Source of the DNA: an uncultured Tateyamaria sp.
Lineage (GTDB): Bacteria; Pseudomonadota; Alphaproteobacteria; Rhodobacterales; Rhodobacteraceae
NCBI GenBank assembly: GCA_947501275.1
Contig: CANMVD010000012.1
Location: 1 to 64,000, forward strand
DNA: 64,000 nucleotides
Reading direction: 5' to 3'
Part shown: positions 19,286 through 29,089 of the stretch, one piece after another
How the letters are laid out: every line of letters starts with the position of its first letter
How positions within the stretch are numbered: the first letter of the stretch is position 1
Position numbers and translations under genes: made by a program
Notes under the pieces: generated by a model
Seen by the model: the letters and a program-made list of their open reading frames with translations, nothing else
Database searches by the model: none
Told to the model about the DNA's origin: nothing

Positions 19286-20800
19286 ATGCTTGACCTGACC
19301 TTCGACACACCCAAACCCAAAGTGATTGCGGGTGCCAAACATGACTGGGAGCTTGTCATCGGCATGGAGGTGCATGCCCAGGTCTCTTCCAACGCAAAAC
19401 TGTTCTCTGGGGCGTCGACGAAGTTCGGCAACGAACCCAACGCAAACGTGGCCTTTGTGGATGCCGCCATGCCGGGCATGTTGCCTGTGATCAACGAGTA
19501 TTGCGTGGAACAGGCTGTGCGCACAGGGCTGGGGCTCAAGGCCCAGATCAACCTGTCTTCCGCATTTGATCGCAAGAACTATTTCTATCCTGACCTCCCG
19601 CAAGGCTACCAGATCAGCCAACTCTACCACCCCATCGTCGGCGAAGGCGAAGTTCTGGTGGAACTGGGCGACGGGACCGCGAGACTGGTGCGGGTCGAGC
19701 GCATCCACATGGAACAGGACGCAGGCAAATCGATCCACGACATGGATCCAAACATGTCTTTTGTTGACCTCAACCGCACCGGTGTTTGCCTGATGGAGAT
19801 CGTGTCGCGCCCCGACATCCGCGGCCCCGAAGAGGCGGCGGCCTACATCACCAAGCTGCGCCAGATTCTGCGCTATCTCGGCACATGTGATGGCAACATG
19901 CAAAACGGGAACCTGCGCGCAGACGTCAACGTCTCGATTTGCCGGCCCGGTCAATACGAGAAGTATCAGGAAACGCAGGACTTCTCGCACCTTGGCACGC
20001 GCTGCGAAATCAAGAACATGAACTCCATGCGCTTTATCCAGCAGGCTATCGACGTGGAAGCGCGCCGTCAGATCGCCATCGTCGAAGCTGGCGGAACAGT
20101 GGATCAGGAAACGCGGCTCTATGACCCGGACAAAGGCGAAACGCGTTCTATGCGCAGTAAGGAAGAAGCGCACGACTACCGCTACTTCCCTGATCCTGAT
20201 CTGTTGCCGCTCGAGATCGAACAGGCATGGGTGGATGACATTGCTGCTGCGCTGCCGGAACTTCCGGATGACAAAAAGGCGCGCTTCATCAAAGACTTCG
20301 GTCTGACAGATTACGACGCCTCGGTTCTGACAGCAGATGTAGACACAGCCGGATATTTTGAAGAGGTCGCGCAGGGCCGTGATGGCAAACAGGCGGCCAA
20401 CTGGGTGATCAACGAGCTGTTTGGACGCCTCAAGAAAGACGACACCGATATTTCGGACAGCCCGGTCTCACCCGCTCAACTGGGTGGCATTGTGGATCTG
20501 ATCGCATCTGACGCGATTTCAGGAAAGATCGGCAAGGACCTATTCGAGATCGTCTATACCGAAGGCGGAAATCCGGCCGACATCGTCGAGGCCCGCGGCA
20601 TGAAGCAGGTGACGGACACTGGCGCGATTGAAACTGCTGTCGATGACATCATCGCCGCCAATCCTGCGCAGGTTGAAAAAGCCAAGGCGAATCCGAAACT
20701 GGCGGGCTGGTTCGTGGGCCAGGTCATGAAGGCCACTGGTGGCAAGGCCAACCCCAAAGCGGTCAATGAAATCGTGGCGCAAAAGCTGTCCATCGACTGA
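19286..20800 (+). CDS. gatB: aspartyl/glutamyl-tRNA(Asn/Gln) amidotransferase subunit B
   Basis: 504 aa. GatB is the kinase/tRNA-binding subunit of the GatCAB complex, which converts mischarged Glu-tRNA(Gln) or Asp-tRNA(Asn) to Gln-tRNA(Gln) or Asn-tRNA(Asn). Signatures: [45 protein letters not shown], the SRPD segment and the C-terminal YqeY-like helical tail. The frame extends ~390 bp upstream, but the ATG at 19286 matches the expected N-terminus. gatA and gatC are not adjacent, so the complex genes are dispersed here. Confidence 0.97.
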   Translation: MLDLTFDTPKPKVIAGAKHDWELVIGMEVHAQVSSNAKLFSGASTKFGNEPNANVAFVDAAMPGMLPVINEYCVEQAVRTGLGLKAQINLSSAFDRKNYFYPDLPQGYQISQLYHPIVGEGEVLVELGDGTARLVRVERIHMEQDAGKSIHDMDPNMSFVDLNRTGVCLMEIVSRPDIRGPEEAAAYITKLRQILRYLGTCDGNMQNGNLRADVNVSICRPGQYEKYQETQDFSHLGTRCEIKNMNSMRFIQQAIDVEARRQIAIVEAGGTVDQETRLYDPDKGETRSMRSKEEAHDYRYFPDPDLLPLEIEQAWVDDIAAALPELPDDKKARFIKDFGLTDYDASVLTADVDTAGYFEEVAQGRDGKQAANWVINELFGRLKKDDTDISDSPVSPAQLGGIVDLIASDAISGKIGKDLFEIVYTEGGNPADIVEARGMKQVTDTGAIETAVDDIIAANPAQVEKAKANPKLAGWFVGQVMKATGGKANPKAVNEIVAQKLSID

Positions 20801-20836
20801 CTGCACGCGCGACGGTCATGGGACGGCGGGCACGGG

Positions 20837-20880
20837 ACGGTGGGTGGGGCGCCTTTGGCGCAGCCAAACAGCGCCAGCCG
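20837..20880. repeat. GC-rich hairpin element, copy 1 of a two-copy family
   Basis: Between convergent gatB and the methyltransferase gene. It begins CGGTGGGTGGGGCGC and carries the hairpin TTTGGC-GCA-GCCAAA followed by CAGCGCC. The element at 44416-44460 has the same plan with TTTGCC-GTCA-GGCAAA, so the stem is preserved by a paired base change. It may serve as a transcription end signal. Confidence 0.5.
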
Positions 20881-20886
20881 CCGCCC

Positions 20887-22080
20887 TTAGGCCAAAAGGC
20901 GCGAATAGTGCATCATGCCCGACGCGCACAATGCGTGCTCAACCGATGCCCATAGGGGGCCAAACTCTGCCGCCTCAATCCCTGCGCGCGCCCGGATTGC
21001 CATCAGACTCTGGCGTCCATCCACGCCCTCAATCAATTCTGCAGCAGCCCTTGGCACCTCAAAAGCAAATGCTTCGCCCGCCGTATCAATCGTGATCTGC
21101 CCGGTCTTGGCCACATGTTTTGCAAGGTCGCCCCCTGCCACACCGCGCAAATGCGGGACAGCCGCGTCCTGCCCGAACGGAGGCGGCACCACCTGTCCTT
21201 TTTTACGCGCATAAGCAACGTGTGTTTTGAACGTACCGCGCAAATTTTCCGCCACCTGCATGGCCGCCAGGCCGCTCAACTCCACCTCGCCCACCAAAGA
21301 CGCAGGGTCATAAAGCATTGGCTCGGGCGCGCCTGCATAGGCCAACCCCGCGCCTTCCAGCGCAGCCATCAAGTCCGTTATCGTGTATGGGCGGTCACGC
21401 CCGTGCAGCAACAGGTCATAAAATCCCGCATCGCCGTTTTTGTGATCCACCACGCGACTATTTTGCTTGAATGGGTGAGCGTCCGGCAGGGCCCGATAAA
21501 CCACCTTGGCCCGCTTCAAACGCTTTTCCGGTGCCAACCCGTCAAACAACGTCGCAAATGCCGCCTGAAGCGGATACACCCCCGAGCGCCCCAACGGCGC
21601 GTAAACCATGAGGCCGATTCCACCCTCAGGCGCCAATGCACCGGCCAAAGCATCAAACCCAGCTTGCGGGTCCGGCAAGTGATGCAGCACCCCGCAGCAA
21701 TCAATATAGTCAAACGGACCATACTGCCCCGCGTCCAACAACGATCCCGTCAGAAAGGTGATGTTCTCAAGCTTGCGGATCTGCGCCCGTTTTTCCGCGA
21801 TGCGCCGCGACGCGGCTGACATATCCAGATAGGTGATGTCATAGGGGCGCCCCGCATCGGTTAGAATTTGGGCCAACTGGATCAGGGCATCGCCCGTCCC
21901 ACCACCTGCCACCAACACTCGCAATGGCACGGACCAATCACGAGCGCCTCCCCACAGCCAATGATCCATTTCGACCGGCAAAGACGGCGAGCCGGTAATC
22001 AGGCGCTTGCGCTCATCAGTTGGCTTGCGCTCGGGATAAGGAAACGCCTCATATTGGGCGGACACTGGGTCTTGGGTCAT
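20887..22080 (-). CDS. class I SAM-dependent methyltransferase
   Basis: 397 aa. The Rossmann methyltransferase core is clear: VLVAGGGTGDAL (SAM-binding glycine motif, residues ~55-66), an acidic ITYLDMSA at the end of strand 2, and DYIDCCGVLHHLPDPQAGF. An extra C-terminal region (~residues 280-397) is unassigned and could recognise substrate or partners. Substrate unknown. Convergent with gatB and divergent from the thioesterase at 22187. Confidence 0.85.
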   Translation of the reverse strand: MTQDPVSAQYEAFPYPERKPTDERKRLITGSPSLPVEMDHWLWGGARDWSVPLRVLVAGGGTGDALIQLAQILTDAGRPYDITYLDMSAASRRIAEKRAQIRKLENITFLTGSLLDAGQYGPFDYIDCCGVLHHLPDPQAGFDALAGALAPEGGIGLMVYAPLGRSGVYPLQAAFATLFDGLAPEKRLKRAKVVYRALPDAHPFKQNSRVVDHKNGDAGFYDLLLHGRDRPYTITDLMAALEGAGLAYAGAPEPMLYDPASLVGEVELSGLAAMQVAENLRGTFKTHVAYARKKGQVVPPPFGQDAAVPHLRGVAGGDLAKHVAKTGQITIDTAGEAFAFEVPRAAAELIEGVDGRQSLMAIRARAGIEAAEFGPLWASVEHALCASGMMHYSRLLA

Positions 22081-22186
22081 CAGTTACGGATCCCTGAAAT
22101 CGGTCACGCCTTTCTATCAGGCGCTTCCTTGGTTGCAATCCGGCAGAGGGGCGGTAGCGTGCAAGGGCCTCAAGGAACACCACACC

Positions 22187-22663
22187 ATGACCACGCCTTT
22201 CCGATCATCCACGCTTACCGTCAGACCCGAATGGATTGACTACAATGGGCATCTCAACATGGCCTATTACAACGTATTGTTCGATCAGGCGGCCGATGAA
22301 ATCTATGAACAACTGGGCTTTGGCCCCGATTATCAGCGCAACACCGGCAACACGACCTACACTGCGGAATTTCACCTCAGCTATGTACGCGAACTGCACG
22401 TCAACGATGCCGTCAACGTCACCTTCCAAATGGTTGATTTTGATGCCAAACGGTTCCACTCCTATCAGGAGATCTGGCACAGTGATGGCTGGCTCGCCGC
22501 AACGGGCGAGGCAATGACATTGCATGTGGATCAATCCGGCCCACGGGTCGCGCCGATGCCCGATGATGTCTACGCCAAAGTGTCCGCACTGCACGCAGCC
22601 CACGCCGCGCTTGCACGCCCTTCGCGCGTCGGGGCCAGCATAGGCATCAGACGCAAACCGTGA
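22187..22663 (+). CDS. acyl-CoA thioesterase-like hotdog protein
   Basis: 158 aa in the hotdog (4HBT-like) fold: VRPEWIDYNGHLNMAYYNVLFDQA carries the conserved DYNGH.N active-site region typical of these thioesterases, followed by FHLSYVRELHVND. AAGGA sits upstream of the ATG at 22187; 18 extra upstream codons are unlikely to be translated. Likely hydrolyses an acyl-CoA thioester in the cytoplasm; substrate unknown. Confidence 0.85.
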   Translation: MTTPFRSSTLTVRPEWIDYNGHLNMAYYNVLFDQAADEIYEQLGFGPDYQRNTGNTTYTAEFHLSYVRELHVNDAVNVTFQMVDFDAKRFHSYQEIWHSDGWLAATGEAMTLHVDQSGPRVAPMPDDVYAKVSALHAAHAALARPSRVGASIGIRRKP

Positions 22664-22730
22664 CCGCAAAGGGTTTTCACCCGCCATCCGCCCCGCTATA
22701 GGGCGCGTCAGACAGCGTGAAAGGTGGCCC

Positions 22731-23306
22731 ATGTCCGGTTGGGAATATAAAGTCGTGCCCGCCCCCACAAAAGGGGTGAAGGGCAAAGGGATCAAAGGCG
22801 CGGAAGCGCGGTTTGCCCATGCCCTTGAAACCCTGATGAACACGATGGGTCAGGAGGGTTGGGAATTCCAGCGCGCCGAAACCCTTCCATCAATCGAGCG
22901 CAGTGGACTGACCGGGAGCACAACCGAATGGCGCAATGTAATGGTGTTCCGCCGCGCCCTTGTTGCTGCAATGGACGCATTCGAACCCGAATTGCTGCCA
23001 GCACCTGAGGTTGTTGCACAGCCTGTTTCCCCGTCGAGCGCCGCAGATCGTGTGGATCAATCGGCAGAACATACGGCAAGCGCCGCGTCAGACACTTCCG
23101 AAAGTGACACCACCACGGATGCTGACAACGCCGAAGAACCCACTATCGCGCAGGATACGGGCGTTGACGCGAACTTTGTGCCCGGCGAAGGCGCAAAGCA
23201 GATGCTGCCCGACAACGGCGTCGAAGGAACATCCGATGTCGCAGGCATGACCGCATCGCTGCGCAAATTGGCGTCGCGGCGCAGCGACGCAGCCACCAAG
23301 TCGTAA
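22731..23306 (+). CDS. DUF4177 domain-containing protein
   Basis: 191 aa. The N-terminal ~75 residues (WEYKVVPAPTKG...GWEFQRAETLP...VFRR) match DUF4177, a small beta-rich domain of unknown function. The remainder is low-complexity, rich in Ser, Ala, Asp and Thr, and probably disordered. It starts 67 bp after the thioesterase gene and converges with bolA. Confidence 0.82.
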   Translation: MSGWEYKVVPAPTKGVKGKGIKGAEARFAHALETLMNTMGQEGWEFQRAETLPSIERSGLTGSTTEWRNVMVFRRALVAAMDAFEPELLPAPEVVAQPVSPSSAADRVDQSAEHTASAASDTSESDTTTDADNAEEPTIAQDTGVDANFVPGEGAKQMLPDNGVEGTSDVAGMTASLRKLASRRSDAATKS

Positions 23307-23312
23307 TCCCCG

Positions 23313-23582
23313 CTAAGCGTCCAGATCAAGCGCAAGGGCGTGGATGCTCTCCATCAGCGAAGCACCCAGTGCGGCATGTACCATTCTGTGGCGCGCGATC
23401 CGGGTTTTCCCTTGAAAATCATCGCTGCGCAAGCGGACATTAAAGTGACTTTCACCTGCAGCAGGAGCGCCTACATGTCCGGCATGTGACGCGCTGTCGT
23501 CCACCACTTCAATCTCTCGCACTTCAAATCCGTCGCGCAGCGCATCTTCGATCTTCTGCCTTTTTGTGCCGATTTCAGACAT
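23313..23582 (-). CDS. bolA: BolA family protein
   Basis: 89 aa with the BolA fold: a helical start (IEDALRDGFEVREIEVVDDSASHAGH), SHFNVRLRSDDFQGK and ARHRMVHAALG. BolA proteins pair with monothiol glutaredoxins in Fe-S cluster and iron homeostasis. It is divergent from the J-domain gene at 23658, a neighbourhood widely conserved in alphaproteobacteria, often with cobS and cobT as here. Confidence 0.92.
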   Translation of the reverse strand: MSEIGTKRQKIEDALRDGFEVREIEVVDDSASHAGHVGAPAAGESHFNVRLRSDDFQGKTRIARHRMVHAALGASLMESIHALALDLDA

Positions 23583-23657
23583 TTTTTTCTCGCACCCCCT
23601 TCAATCTCTGCGCCTACACCGTAAACTTAGCGGCCTGAGTCGAAAAGGACGGAACCC

Positions 23658-24284
23658 ATGCCTAAAAGTGATCCCTTCGGTTTTGATATGTCCGTCTCTT
23701 CAGCCAAGAAGAAAAATCCGCGCGGACGACGCGGCATGTCGGGCGCATCAGAGACATCAACACGCGTGTGCGACCACGACGGCTGCTCCGAAGCTGGCAA
23801 GTTTCGCGCGCCCAAAGCACCAGATGTGCTCGATGATTTTTTCTGGTTCTGTCAGCAGCACGTGCGCGAGTACAACACCAAGTGGAATTTCTTTGACGGC
23901 ACGACCGAGGCGGAGATCAACGCGCAGCAGTCCAAGGACAAGGTCTGGGAGCGTGCAACCAAGCCGATGACCGACCCCGAAGCGCGCGCATGGGCGCGCT
24001 TGGGCATTGAAGATCCGCATCAGGTGCTGGGCAAGAATGCGACCCAAAACCCCGGTCGCGGCGGCAGCGCGTCCGCCCGCCGCCTGCCCCCGACCGAAAA
24101 GCGCGCGATCGAAATCCTCGACGCCAAGGCGGATGCAACAAAGGCCGAAGTGCGCAAGTCCTACAAGGCCCTGATCAAAGTGTTGCACCCCGACATGAAT
24201 GGCGGCGACCGATCGCAGGAAGAACAACTGCAAGAGGTTGTCTGGGCATGGGATCAGATCAAGGACAGCCGTAACTTCAAGTAG
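23658..24284 (+). CDS. J-domain (DnaJ-like) molecular co-chaperone
   Basis: 208 aa. The C-terminal ~65 residues form a J domain: RAIEILDAKADATKAEVRKSYKALIKVLHPDMNGGD, with the HPD tripeptide that stimulates Hsp70 ATPase. The N-terminal part contains CDHDGC and the aromatic-rich FFWFCQQHVREYN, typical of the alphaproteobacterial J-protein found beside bolA. No Gly/Phe or classical zinc domain, so it is a type III J protein. Its stop overlaps the convergent gene at 24277 by 8 bp. Confidence 0.9.
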   Translation: MPKSDPFGFDMSVSSAKKKNPRGRRGMSGASETSTRVCDHDGCSEAGKFRAPKAPDVLDDFFWFCQQHVREYNTKWNFFDGTTEAEINAQQSKDKVWERATKPMTDPEARAWARLGIEDPHQVLGKNATQNPGRGGSASARRLPPTEKRAIEILDAKADATKAEVRKSYKALIKVLHPDMNGGDRSQEEQLQEVVWAWDQIKDSRNFK

Positions 24285-24777
24285 TTACGGCGCGTTGCTG
24301 TTTGACAGCTGCGTGCACAGCCAAGGCTGACACGATCCAGATACCTGCAACTGCGGGGCTTGTCACAATGCCGTCTGCCACGGCGAGCAACCCCAAGGGC
24401 GCGGCCTCTTCGGCGGCCGACAGTAGCGATGAGAGCATGCCGCGATGCGTGTGTTGGTCTATCAGCCCAAAGGGGAGCGCTCCTAATATAGCGCCCAGTG
24501 CTGTGACTAATGGCCATAGCAGCACAGCAACCAGTGTGCCAAGCCATCCCGGGCGGCCAATGACACCTGCGCATATCATACCAGCGCATGCGGCACCGCC
24601 AGACCCTCCCAGCATCATGAGAGTTGCAGGCGGCAGGAAGCGGGCCAGAGTGCCGCCCCAGACACACATGGCCTGTGCCACGGCACCTCCGGCGAGTCCG
24701 GTCAGAATGGCAGCATGTGCGCGGGGTGAAAACGTCTCAAAAATCGTCATGGCATTGTCCATTTGTTGCGATGGCAC
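24277..24777 (-). CDS. hypothetical integral membrane protein
   Basis: Up to 166 aa with about four hydrophobic, Ala/Gly/Leu-rich helices. The start is uncertain: MPSQQMDN at 24777, or MTIFETFSPRAH at 24750, with no clear ribosome-binding site for either. It overlaps the J-domain gene tail-to-tail and is divergent from cobS. No recognised family. Confidence 0.65.
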   Translation of the reverse strand: MPSQQMDNAMTIFETFSPRAHAAILTGLAGGAVAQAMCVWGGTLARFLPPATLMMLGGSGGAACAGMICAGVIGRPGWLGTLVAVLLWPLVTALGAILGALPFGLIDQHTHRGMLSSLLSAAEEAAPLGLLAVADGIVTSPAVAGIWIVSALAVHAAVKQQRAVTT

Positions 24778-24942
24778 GACCTTCTCCGAGTTATGTGCAA
24801 ACGCTTGAAGACACTTGTGCAGTCAACGTGCAAATTGTGCGGCCAAGACCGGCCCCTTCCCCTTGCCCTTTCCCGCTATATGTTGCACCACGAACGGCGC
24901 GCCAATTGTGGGCGCGTTTTATGCTTTTGAAGGGACGGCGAG

Positions 24943-25929
24943 ATGGCGGACGGCAGCATGGATATCAATGCAAAACCAAGCGAAGAGATCTCTGTCCGCG
25001 AGGTATTTGGAATCGACACGGATATGGTTGTTAAAGGTTTTGCCGACAACACCGACCGCGTGCCCGAGCTGGACAGTACCTACAAGTTCGATCCCGACAC
25101 CACTTTGGCGATCCTTGCCGGGTTCAACCACAACCGCCGTGTGATGATCCAGGGCTATCACGGGACGGGCAAGTCGACGCACATCGAACAGGTCGCTGCA
25201 CGCCTAAACTGGCCAACGGTACGCGTGAACCTTGATAGCCACATCTCGCGGATTGATCTGATCGGCAAGGATGCCATCAAGTTGAAAGATGGCAAGCAAG
25301 TCACTGACTTCCAAGAAGGAATCTTACCTTGGGCGCTGCGTACGCCAACAGCGATTGTATTCGACGAATATGATGCGGGCCGCGCCGACGTGATGTTCGT
25401 GATCCAGCGCGTGCTTGAAGTTGACGGCAAGTTGACGCTGCTCGATCAGAATCAGGTGATCGAGCCTCACCCCTATTTCCGCATCTTTGCGACGGCCAAC
25501 ACGGTTGGTCTTGGCGATACAACCGGCCTTTACCATGGCACGCAGCAGATCAACCAAGGCCAGATGGACCGTTGGTCACTGGTCGCGACGTTGAACTATC
25601 TGAGCATAGATGCCGAAACGGCGATCGTGCTGTCCAAGAACCCTCATTACAACACGGCTGAGGGGCGCAAGACCGTCAAGCAGATGGTGACCGTCGCGGA
25701 CCTGACGCGCACAGCGTTCATGAACGGTGACCTCTCCACCGTGATGTCGCCTCGGACGGTTATCGCATGGGCGCAAAACGCCGAGATCTTCCGCAACGTA
25801 GGCTATGCGTTCCGCCTGTCCTTCCTGAACAAATGCGATGAACTTGAGCGCCAGACGGTCGCCGAGTTCTATCAGCGTCTGTTCGACGAAGAACTGCCAG
25901 AGTCGGCGGCAAGTGTGAGCTTGGGGTGA
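24943..25929 (+). CDS. cobS: aerobic cobaltochelatase subunit CobS
   Basis: 328-aa AAA+ ATPase subunit of the CobNST complex, which inserts cobalt into hydrogenobyrinic acid a,c-diamide in aerobic vitamin B12 synthesis. Walker A is GYHGTGKS (residues 71-78), Walker B is [10 protein letters not shown] near residue 140, and [14 protein letters not shown] is the sensor region. The N-terminal [10 protein letters not shown] is typical of CobS. GACGGCGAG precedes the ATG. First gene of an apparent cobS-racemase-cobT-kptA-peptidase unit. Confidence 0.97.
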   Translation: MADGSMDINAKPSEEISVREVFGIDTDMVVKGFADNTDRVPELDSTYKFDPDTTLAILAGFNHNRRVMIQGYHGTGKSTHIEQVAARLNWPTVRVNLDSHISRIDLIGKDAIKLKDGKQVTDFQEGILPWALRTPTAIVFDEYDAGRADVMFVIQRVLEVDGKLTLLDQNQVIEPHPYFRIFATANTVGLGDTTGLYHGTQQINQGQMDRWSLVATLNYLSIDAETAIVLSKNPHYNTAEGRKTVKQMVTVADLTRTAFMNGDLSTVMSPRTVIAWAQNAEIFRNVGYAFRLSFLNKCDELERQTVAEFYQRLFDEELPESAASVSLG

Positions 25930-25943
25930 GGCGCGTAGACAGG

Positions 25944-26645
25944 ATGCATATTGGCCTAATCGGAGGCATTGGTCCTGCCGCAACAATATCTTACTATCAG
26001 CGCTTGACCTCTGCGATGCGTCAAGAGGGTCATCAACTTGAGTTGACCATCGTCAATGCGGATGTTGATACCCTGCTGCATAACAATACGTCGCGAAATG
26101 CAGACGCCCAAGCCAAAGTCTATGCAGGTTTGATAGACAGGTTGAAAGCTGCGGGGGCGGACTGTGTTGCCATTACGTCTCTGGGCGGACACTTCTGTCT
26201 GGAAGAAACTGTGCCGCTCTCCAGCCTCCCGATTGTCAGCGCCGTGGCCCCCGTGGATGCCTTTTTTGTGTCGCAAGGCATCCAAACCGTTGGTCTACTG
26301 GGCACGGGAGTTGTCATGCGTACGAAGCTATACGATCAGCTCGAGCACACGAATGCAGTTGTTCCCGACGATGTCGAAGATGTGGGCCAAGCATATACAG
26401 ACATGGCTGTTGTTGGCGCGTGCAATGACACTCAGCGCAATTACTTCTTTGAAGAAGGGCGCAAACTGATCGCTAAAGGCGCGCAAGCCGTTGTTCTCGC
26501 CGGTACAGACCTTAACCTCGCCTTTGATGGGCCCGACGTGGGGTATAAAGTTATCGATGCACTTGATATTCATGTGACAGTACTGGTCGATCTCGCGACC
26601 GGCAGGGCAAAACTGTCCAATCACTCCTTAGGCGGTTCCGCATGA
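25944..26645 (+). CDS. aspartate/glutamate racemase-family protein lacking the usual catalytic cysteines
   Basis: About 233 aa in the Asp/Glu racemase superfamily: [21 protein letters not shown] at the start, and [13 protein letters not shown] at the second-domain entry. Active racemases have Cys in a CNTxH-like motif and in a GCTE-like motif. Here these positions read ITSLGGH (Ser79) and LAGTDLN (Gly187), so normal two-base racemisation looks impossible. The ATG at 25944 fits the family; a GTG at 25926 overlapping the cobS stop is an alternative start. The stop overlaps cobT by ATGA. It splits cobS from cobT, which are usually adjacent. Confidence 0.85.
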   Translation: MHIGLIGGIGPAATISYYQRLTSAMRQEGHQLELTIVNADVDTLLHNNTSRNADAQAKVYAGLIDRLKAAGADCVAITSLGGHFCLEETVPLSSLPIVSAVAPVDAFFVSQGIQTVGLLGTGVVMRTKLYDQLEHTNAVVPDDVEDVGQAYTDMAVVGACNDTQRNYFFEEGRKLIAKGAQAVVLAGTDLNLAFDGPDVGYKVIDALDIHVTVLVDLATGRAKLSNHSLGGSA

Positions 26646-28519
26646 GCGCAAACAACGACAACCCCGCCGATCCGTTCAAAAAGGCCCTCGCCGAGGCCAC
26701 CAAGGTCATGGCCAATGACCCTGAGTTGAACGTCAGCTATTCCGTCGACCCCTCGGGCGTGTCTGGCGATGCGATGCGGTTGCCTCAGGTCAGCCGTCGC
26801 ATGACGCGTGAAGAGGTCATGTTGGCGCGCGGTACGGCAGACGCCTTGGCCCTACATCGCCGCTATCACAATGGCCAGACCCACGCGCGCTATTCGCCCC
26901 AGGGCGACATGGCACGTGATCTCTATGAGGCGATGGAGACGGCCCGCTGCGAGGCGATGGGCGCCCGCGACATGCCCGGCACCGCTGGCAACATTGACGC
27001 CAAGATTGCCAATGACGCGATGCGCCGGGGCTATGATCAGTGCAAGCAAGCCTCCGATGTGCCGTTATCGGCTGCTGCGGGCTATCTTGTGCGTCATCTG
27101 GCAACGGGCCGGGATTTACCCGCTGGCGCGCAGAACGCCATGGAATTGTGGCGTGGGTTCATCGAGGATCAGGCCGGTGGCACCCTTGAGGATCTCAACG
27201 AAATTCTGGACGATCAGGCCGCCTTTGCCCGCTTTGCACGGCGCGTGATCACCGATCTGGGTTACGGCGATCAGCTGGGCGACGACCCGGATCAACTGGA
27301 CGAGGATCAGGAAAACGAGGCCGAAGAGGGCGAGGACGAGGATCAGGATCCCGATTCCACAGGTCAGGACGATCAAGACGACGAGAACGCCGAAGGCACA
27401 CCGGAATCCTCGCAAGAGGAACAACAGGACGCCTCGCAGGCACAAGTGTCCATGGATGACATGGCCGATCAGGAGCTGGGTGAAGAGGCAGAAATGCCCG
27501 AGGGTGAGGCTCCGCTTGAACCCCCTGCCCCGCAGCCCGTATCCGAGGCAGATCCCGACTATATGGTCTACCTCGACACGCATGACGAAGAGATTGCCGC
27601 CGAAGATTTGGCCGAACCGGTCGAGTTGGAACGCTTGCGCGCCTATCTTGACCAGCAGCTTGAACCTTTGAAGGGCGCTGTGAGCCGTCTGGCCAACAAG
27701 TTGCAACGCCGCCTTCAGGCCCAGCAGAACCGGTCTTGGGAATTCGATCTGGAGGAAGGCACGCTGGATGCGGGCCGCCTTGCGCGGATCGTGGCAAACC
27801 CCACGACGCCATTGTCGTTCAAGGTCGAGAAAGACACAGAATTCCGCGACACCTGCGTGACGCTGCTGCTCGACAACTCCGGTTCTATGCGCGGGCGTCC
27901 GATTTCCATTGCGGCCATCTGCGCTGACGTTCTGGCGCGCACGTTGGAGCGGTGCAACGTCAAAGTCGAAATCCTTGGGTTCACCACACGGGCATGGAAA
28001 GGCGGGCTGGCGCGCGAGGCATGGCTGAACGAAGGCCGTCCCACACAACCGGGGCGCCTGAACGATCTGCGCCACATCATTTACAAGTCTGCGGATGCAC
28101 CATGGCGGCGTACACGCCCCAATCTCGGCTTGATGATGAAAGAAGGGCTGCTGAAGGAAAACATCGACGGCGAGGCGCTGGAATGGGCGCACCGGCGGAT
28201 GGTGGGCCGCCTGGAGGCGCGCAAGATCCTGATGGTGATTTCAGATGGTGCGCCGGTGGACGATTCGACCCTGTCCGTGAACCCCGCCAACTATCTGGAA
28301 AAGCACCTGCGCGACGTCATCGCCATGGTCGAACGCAAGCGCGCTGTCGAGTTGCTGGCCATTGGCATCGGACACGATGTGACGCGCTATTACGACCGTG
28401 CCGTGACAATCACGGATGTCGAACAGCTGGCAGGTGCAATGACAGAACAGCTTGCTGCCCTCTTTGACAGTGATCCACGGGCGCGCGCGCGCCTAATGGG
28501 TATGAAACGGGCCAGTTGA
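26642..28519 (+). CDS. cobT: aerobic cobaltochelatase subunit CobT
   Basis: 625 aa. Partner of CobS and CobN in cobalt insertion. An N-terminal helical domain is followed by a strongly acidic Asp/Glu/Gln-rich stretch at residues ~215-295. The C-terminal von Willebrand factor A domain carries the metal-ion motif DNSGSMRGR near residue 410 and [11 protein letters not shown] later. The start overlaps the racemase-like stop (ATGA), so translation is probably coupled. Confidence 0.96.
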   Translation: MSANNDNPADPFKKALAEATKVMANDPELNVSYSVDPSGVSGDAMRLPQVSRRMTREEVMLARGTADALALHRRYHNGQTHARYSPQGDMARDLYEAMETARCEAMGARDMPGTAGNIDAKIANDAMRRGYDQCKQASDVPLSAAAGYLVRHLATGRDLPAGAQNAMELWRGFIEDQAGGTLEDLNEILDDQAAFARFARRVITDLGYGDQLGDDPDQLDEDQENEAEEGEDEDQDPDSTGQDDQDDENAEGTPESSQEEQQDASQAQVSMDDMADQELGEEAEMPEGEAPLEPPAPQPVSEADPDYMVYLDTHDEEIAAEDLAEPVELERLRAYLDQQLEPLKGAVSRLANKLQRRLQAQQNRSWEFDLEEGTLDAGRLARIVANPTTPLSFKVEKDTEFRDTCVTLLLDNSGSMRGRPISIAAICADVLARTLERCNVKVEILGFTTRAWKGGLAREAWLNEGRPTQPGRLNDLRHIIYKSADAPWRRTRPNLGLMMKEGLLKENIDGEALEWAHRRMVGRLEARKILMVISDGAPVDDSTLSVNPANYLEKHLRDVIAMVERKRAVELLAIGIGHDVTRYYDRAVTITDVEQLAGAMTEQLAALFDSDPRARARLMGMKRAS

Positions 28520-28539
28520 CCGCAGGTATTGCACGCACG

Positions 28540-29079
28540 ATGACATCTTCAGATGACAAGCGGGCAAGCAAGTTCATGAGCCTTGTTTTGCGCCACGCGC
28601 CACCAGACATCGGCATTGCGCCCGATCCGTTTGGCTGGGTGGAAATTGAAACCCTTGTGTCTGCGTCGGACGGTGTTTTGAGTGCACAGGCACTGCGCCG
28701 CATTGTCGAACAGAGTGACAAGCAACGCTTCGCGCTCTCTGAAGATGGTCGTAGGGTGCGGGCCAATCAGGGCCATTCGATTGAAGTTGATGTCGGGTTG
28801 GTTGCGCGCAAACCGCCGGAGGTGCTGTTCCATGGCACCGCGACTTTGACGGCAACGGCAATTAGGGACGAAGGCCTGAAGCCAATGTCGCGCCAGTATG
28901 TTCATCTGTCATCTGACGCTGAAACGGCTCGCAAGGTCGGAATGCGGCACGGCAAGCCAGCAATCCTGCCCATTCTTGCAGGCGATATGCACTCTGCAGG
29001 GCATGTGTTTTATCTCTCTGACAATCAGGTATGGTTGACTAGGGCAGTGCCTGCACATTTCCTCAAAGGTCCAGAATAA
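28540..29079 (+). CDS. kptA: RNA 2'-phosphotransferase (Tpt1/KptA family)
   Basis: 179 aa. Tpt1/KptA enzymes remove an internal RNA 2'-phosphate using NAD+. The key motifs are present: SKFMSLVLRHAP (RNA-binding Arg-His), RVRANQGHS, LFHGTA, LKPMSRQYVHLSSD and the late VGMRHGKPAIL. Bacteria rarely have known 2'-phosphorylated RNA, so its physiological role is open. The ATG at 28540 is preferred; a TTG at 28516 overlapping the cobT stop would add 8 residues. It sits 20 bp after cobT and 10 bp before the peptidase gene. Confidence 0.92.
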   Translation: MTSSDDKRASKFMSLVLRHAPPDIGIAPDPFGWVEIETLVSASDGVLSAQALRRIVEQSDKQRFALSEDGRRVRANQGHSIEVDVGLVARKPPEVLFHGTATLTATAIRDEGLKPMSRQYVHLSSDAETARKVGMRHGKPAILPILAGDMHSAGHVFYLSDNQVWLTRAVPAHFLKGPE

Positions 29080-29089
29080 AGGGTTTAAA

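Noticed and set aside
19166-20173. Upstream extension of the DUF2867-like gene, antisense to gatB
   Set aside because: The frame is open by chance of codon bias; its sequence is the complement of conserved gatB motifs. Only the part from 19165 downstream looks like protein.
24943-28519. Cobalamin riboswitch upstream of cobS
   Set aside because: The 165-bp gap before cobS lacks the conserved B12-box sequence and has no room for the full aptamer fold.
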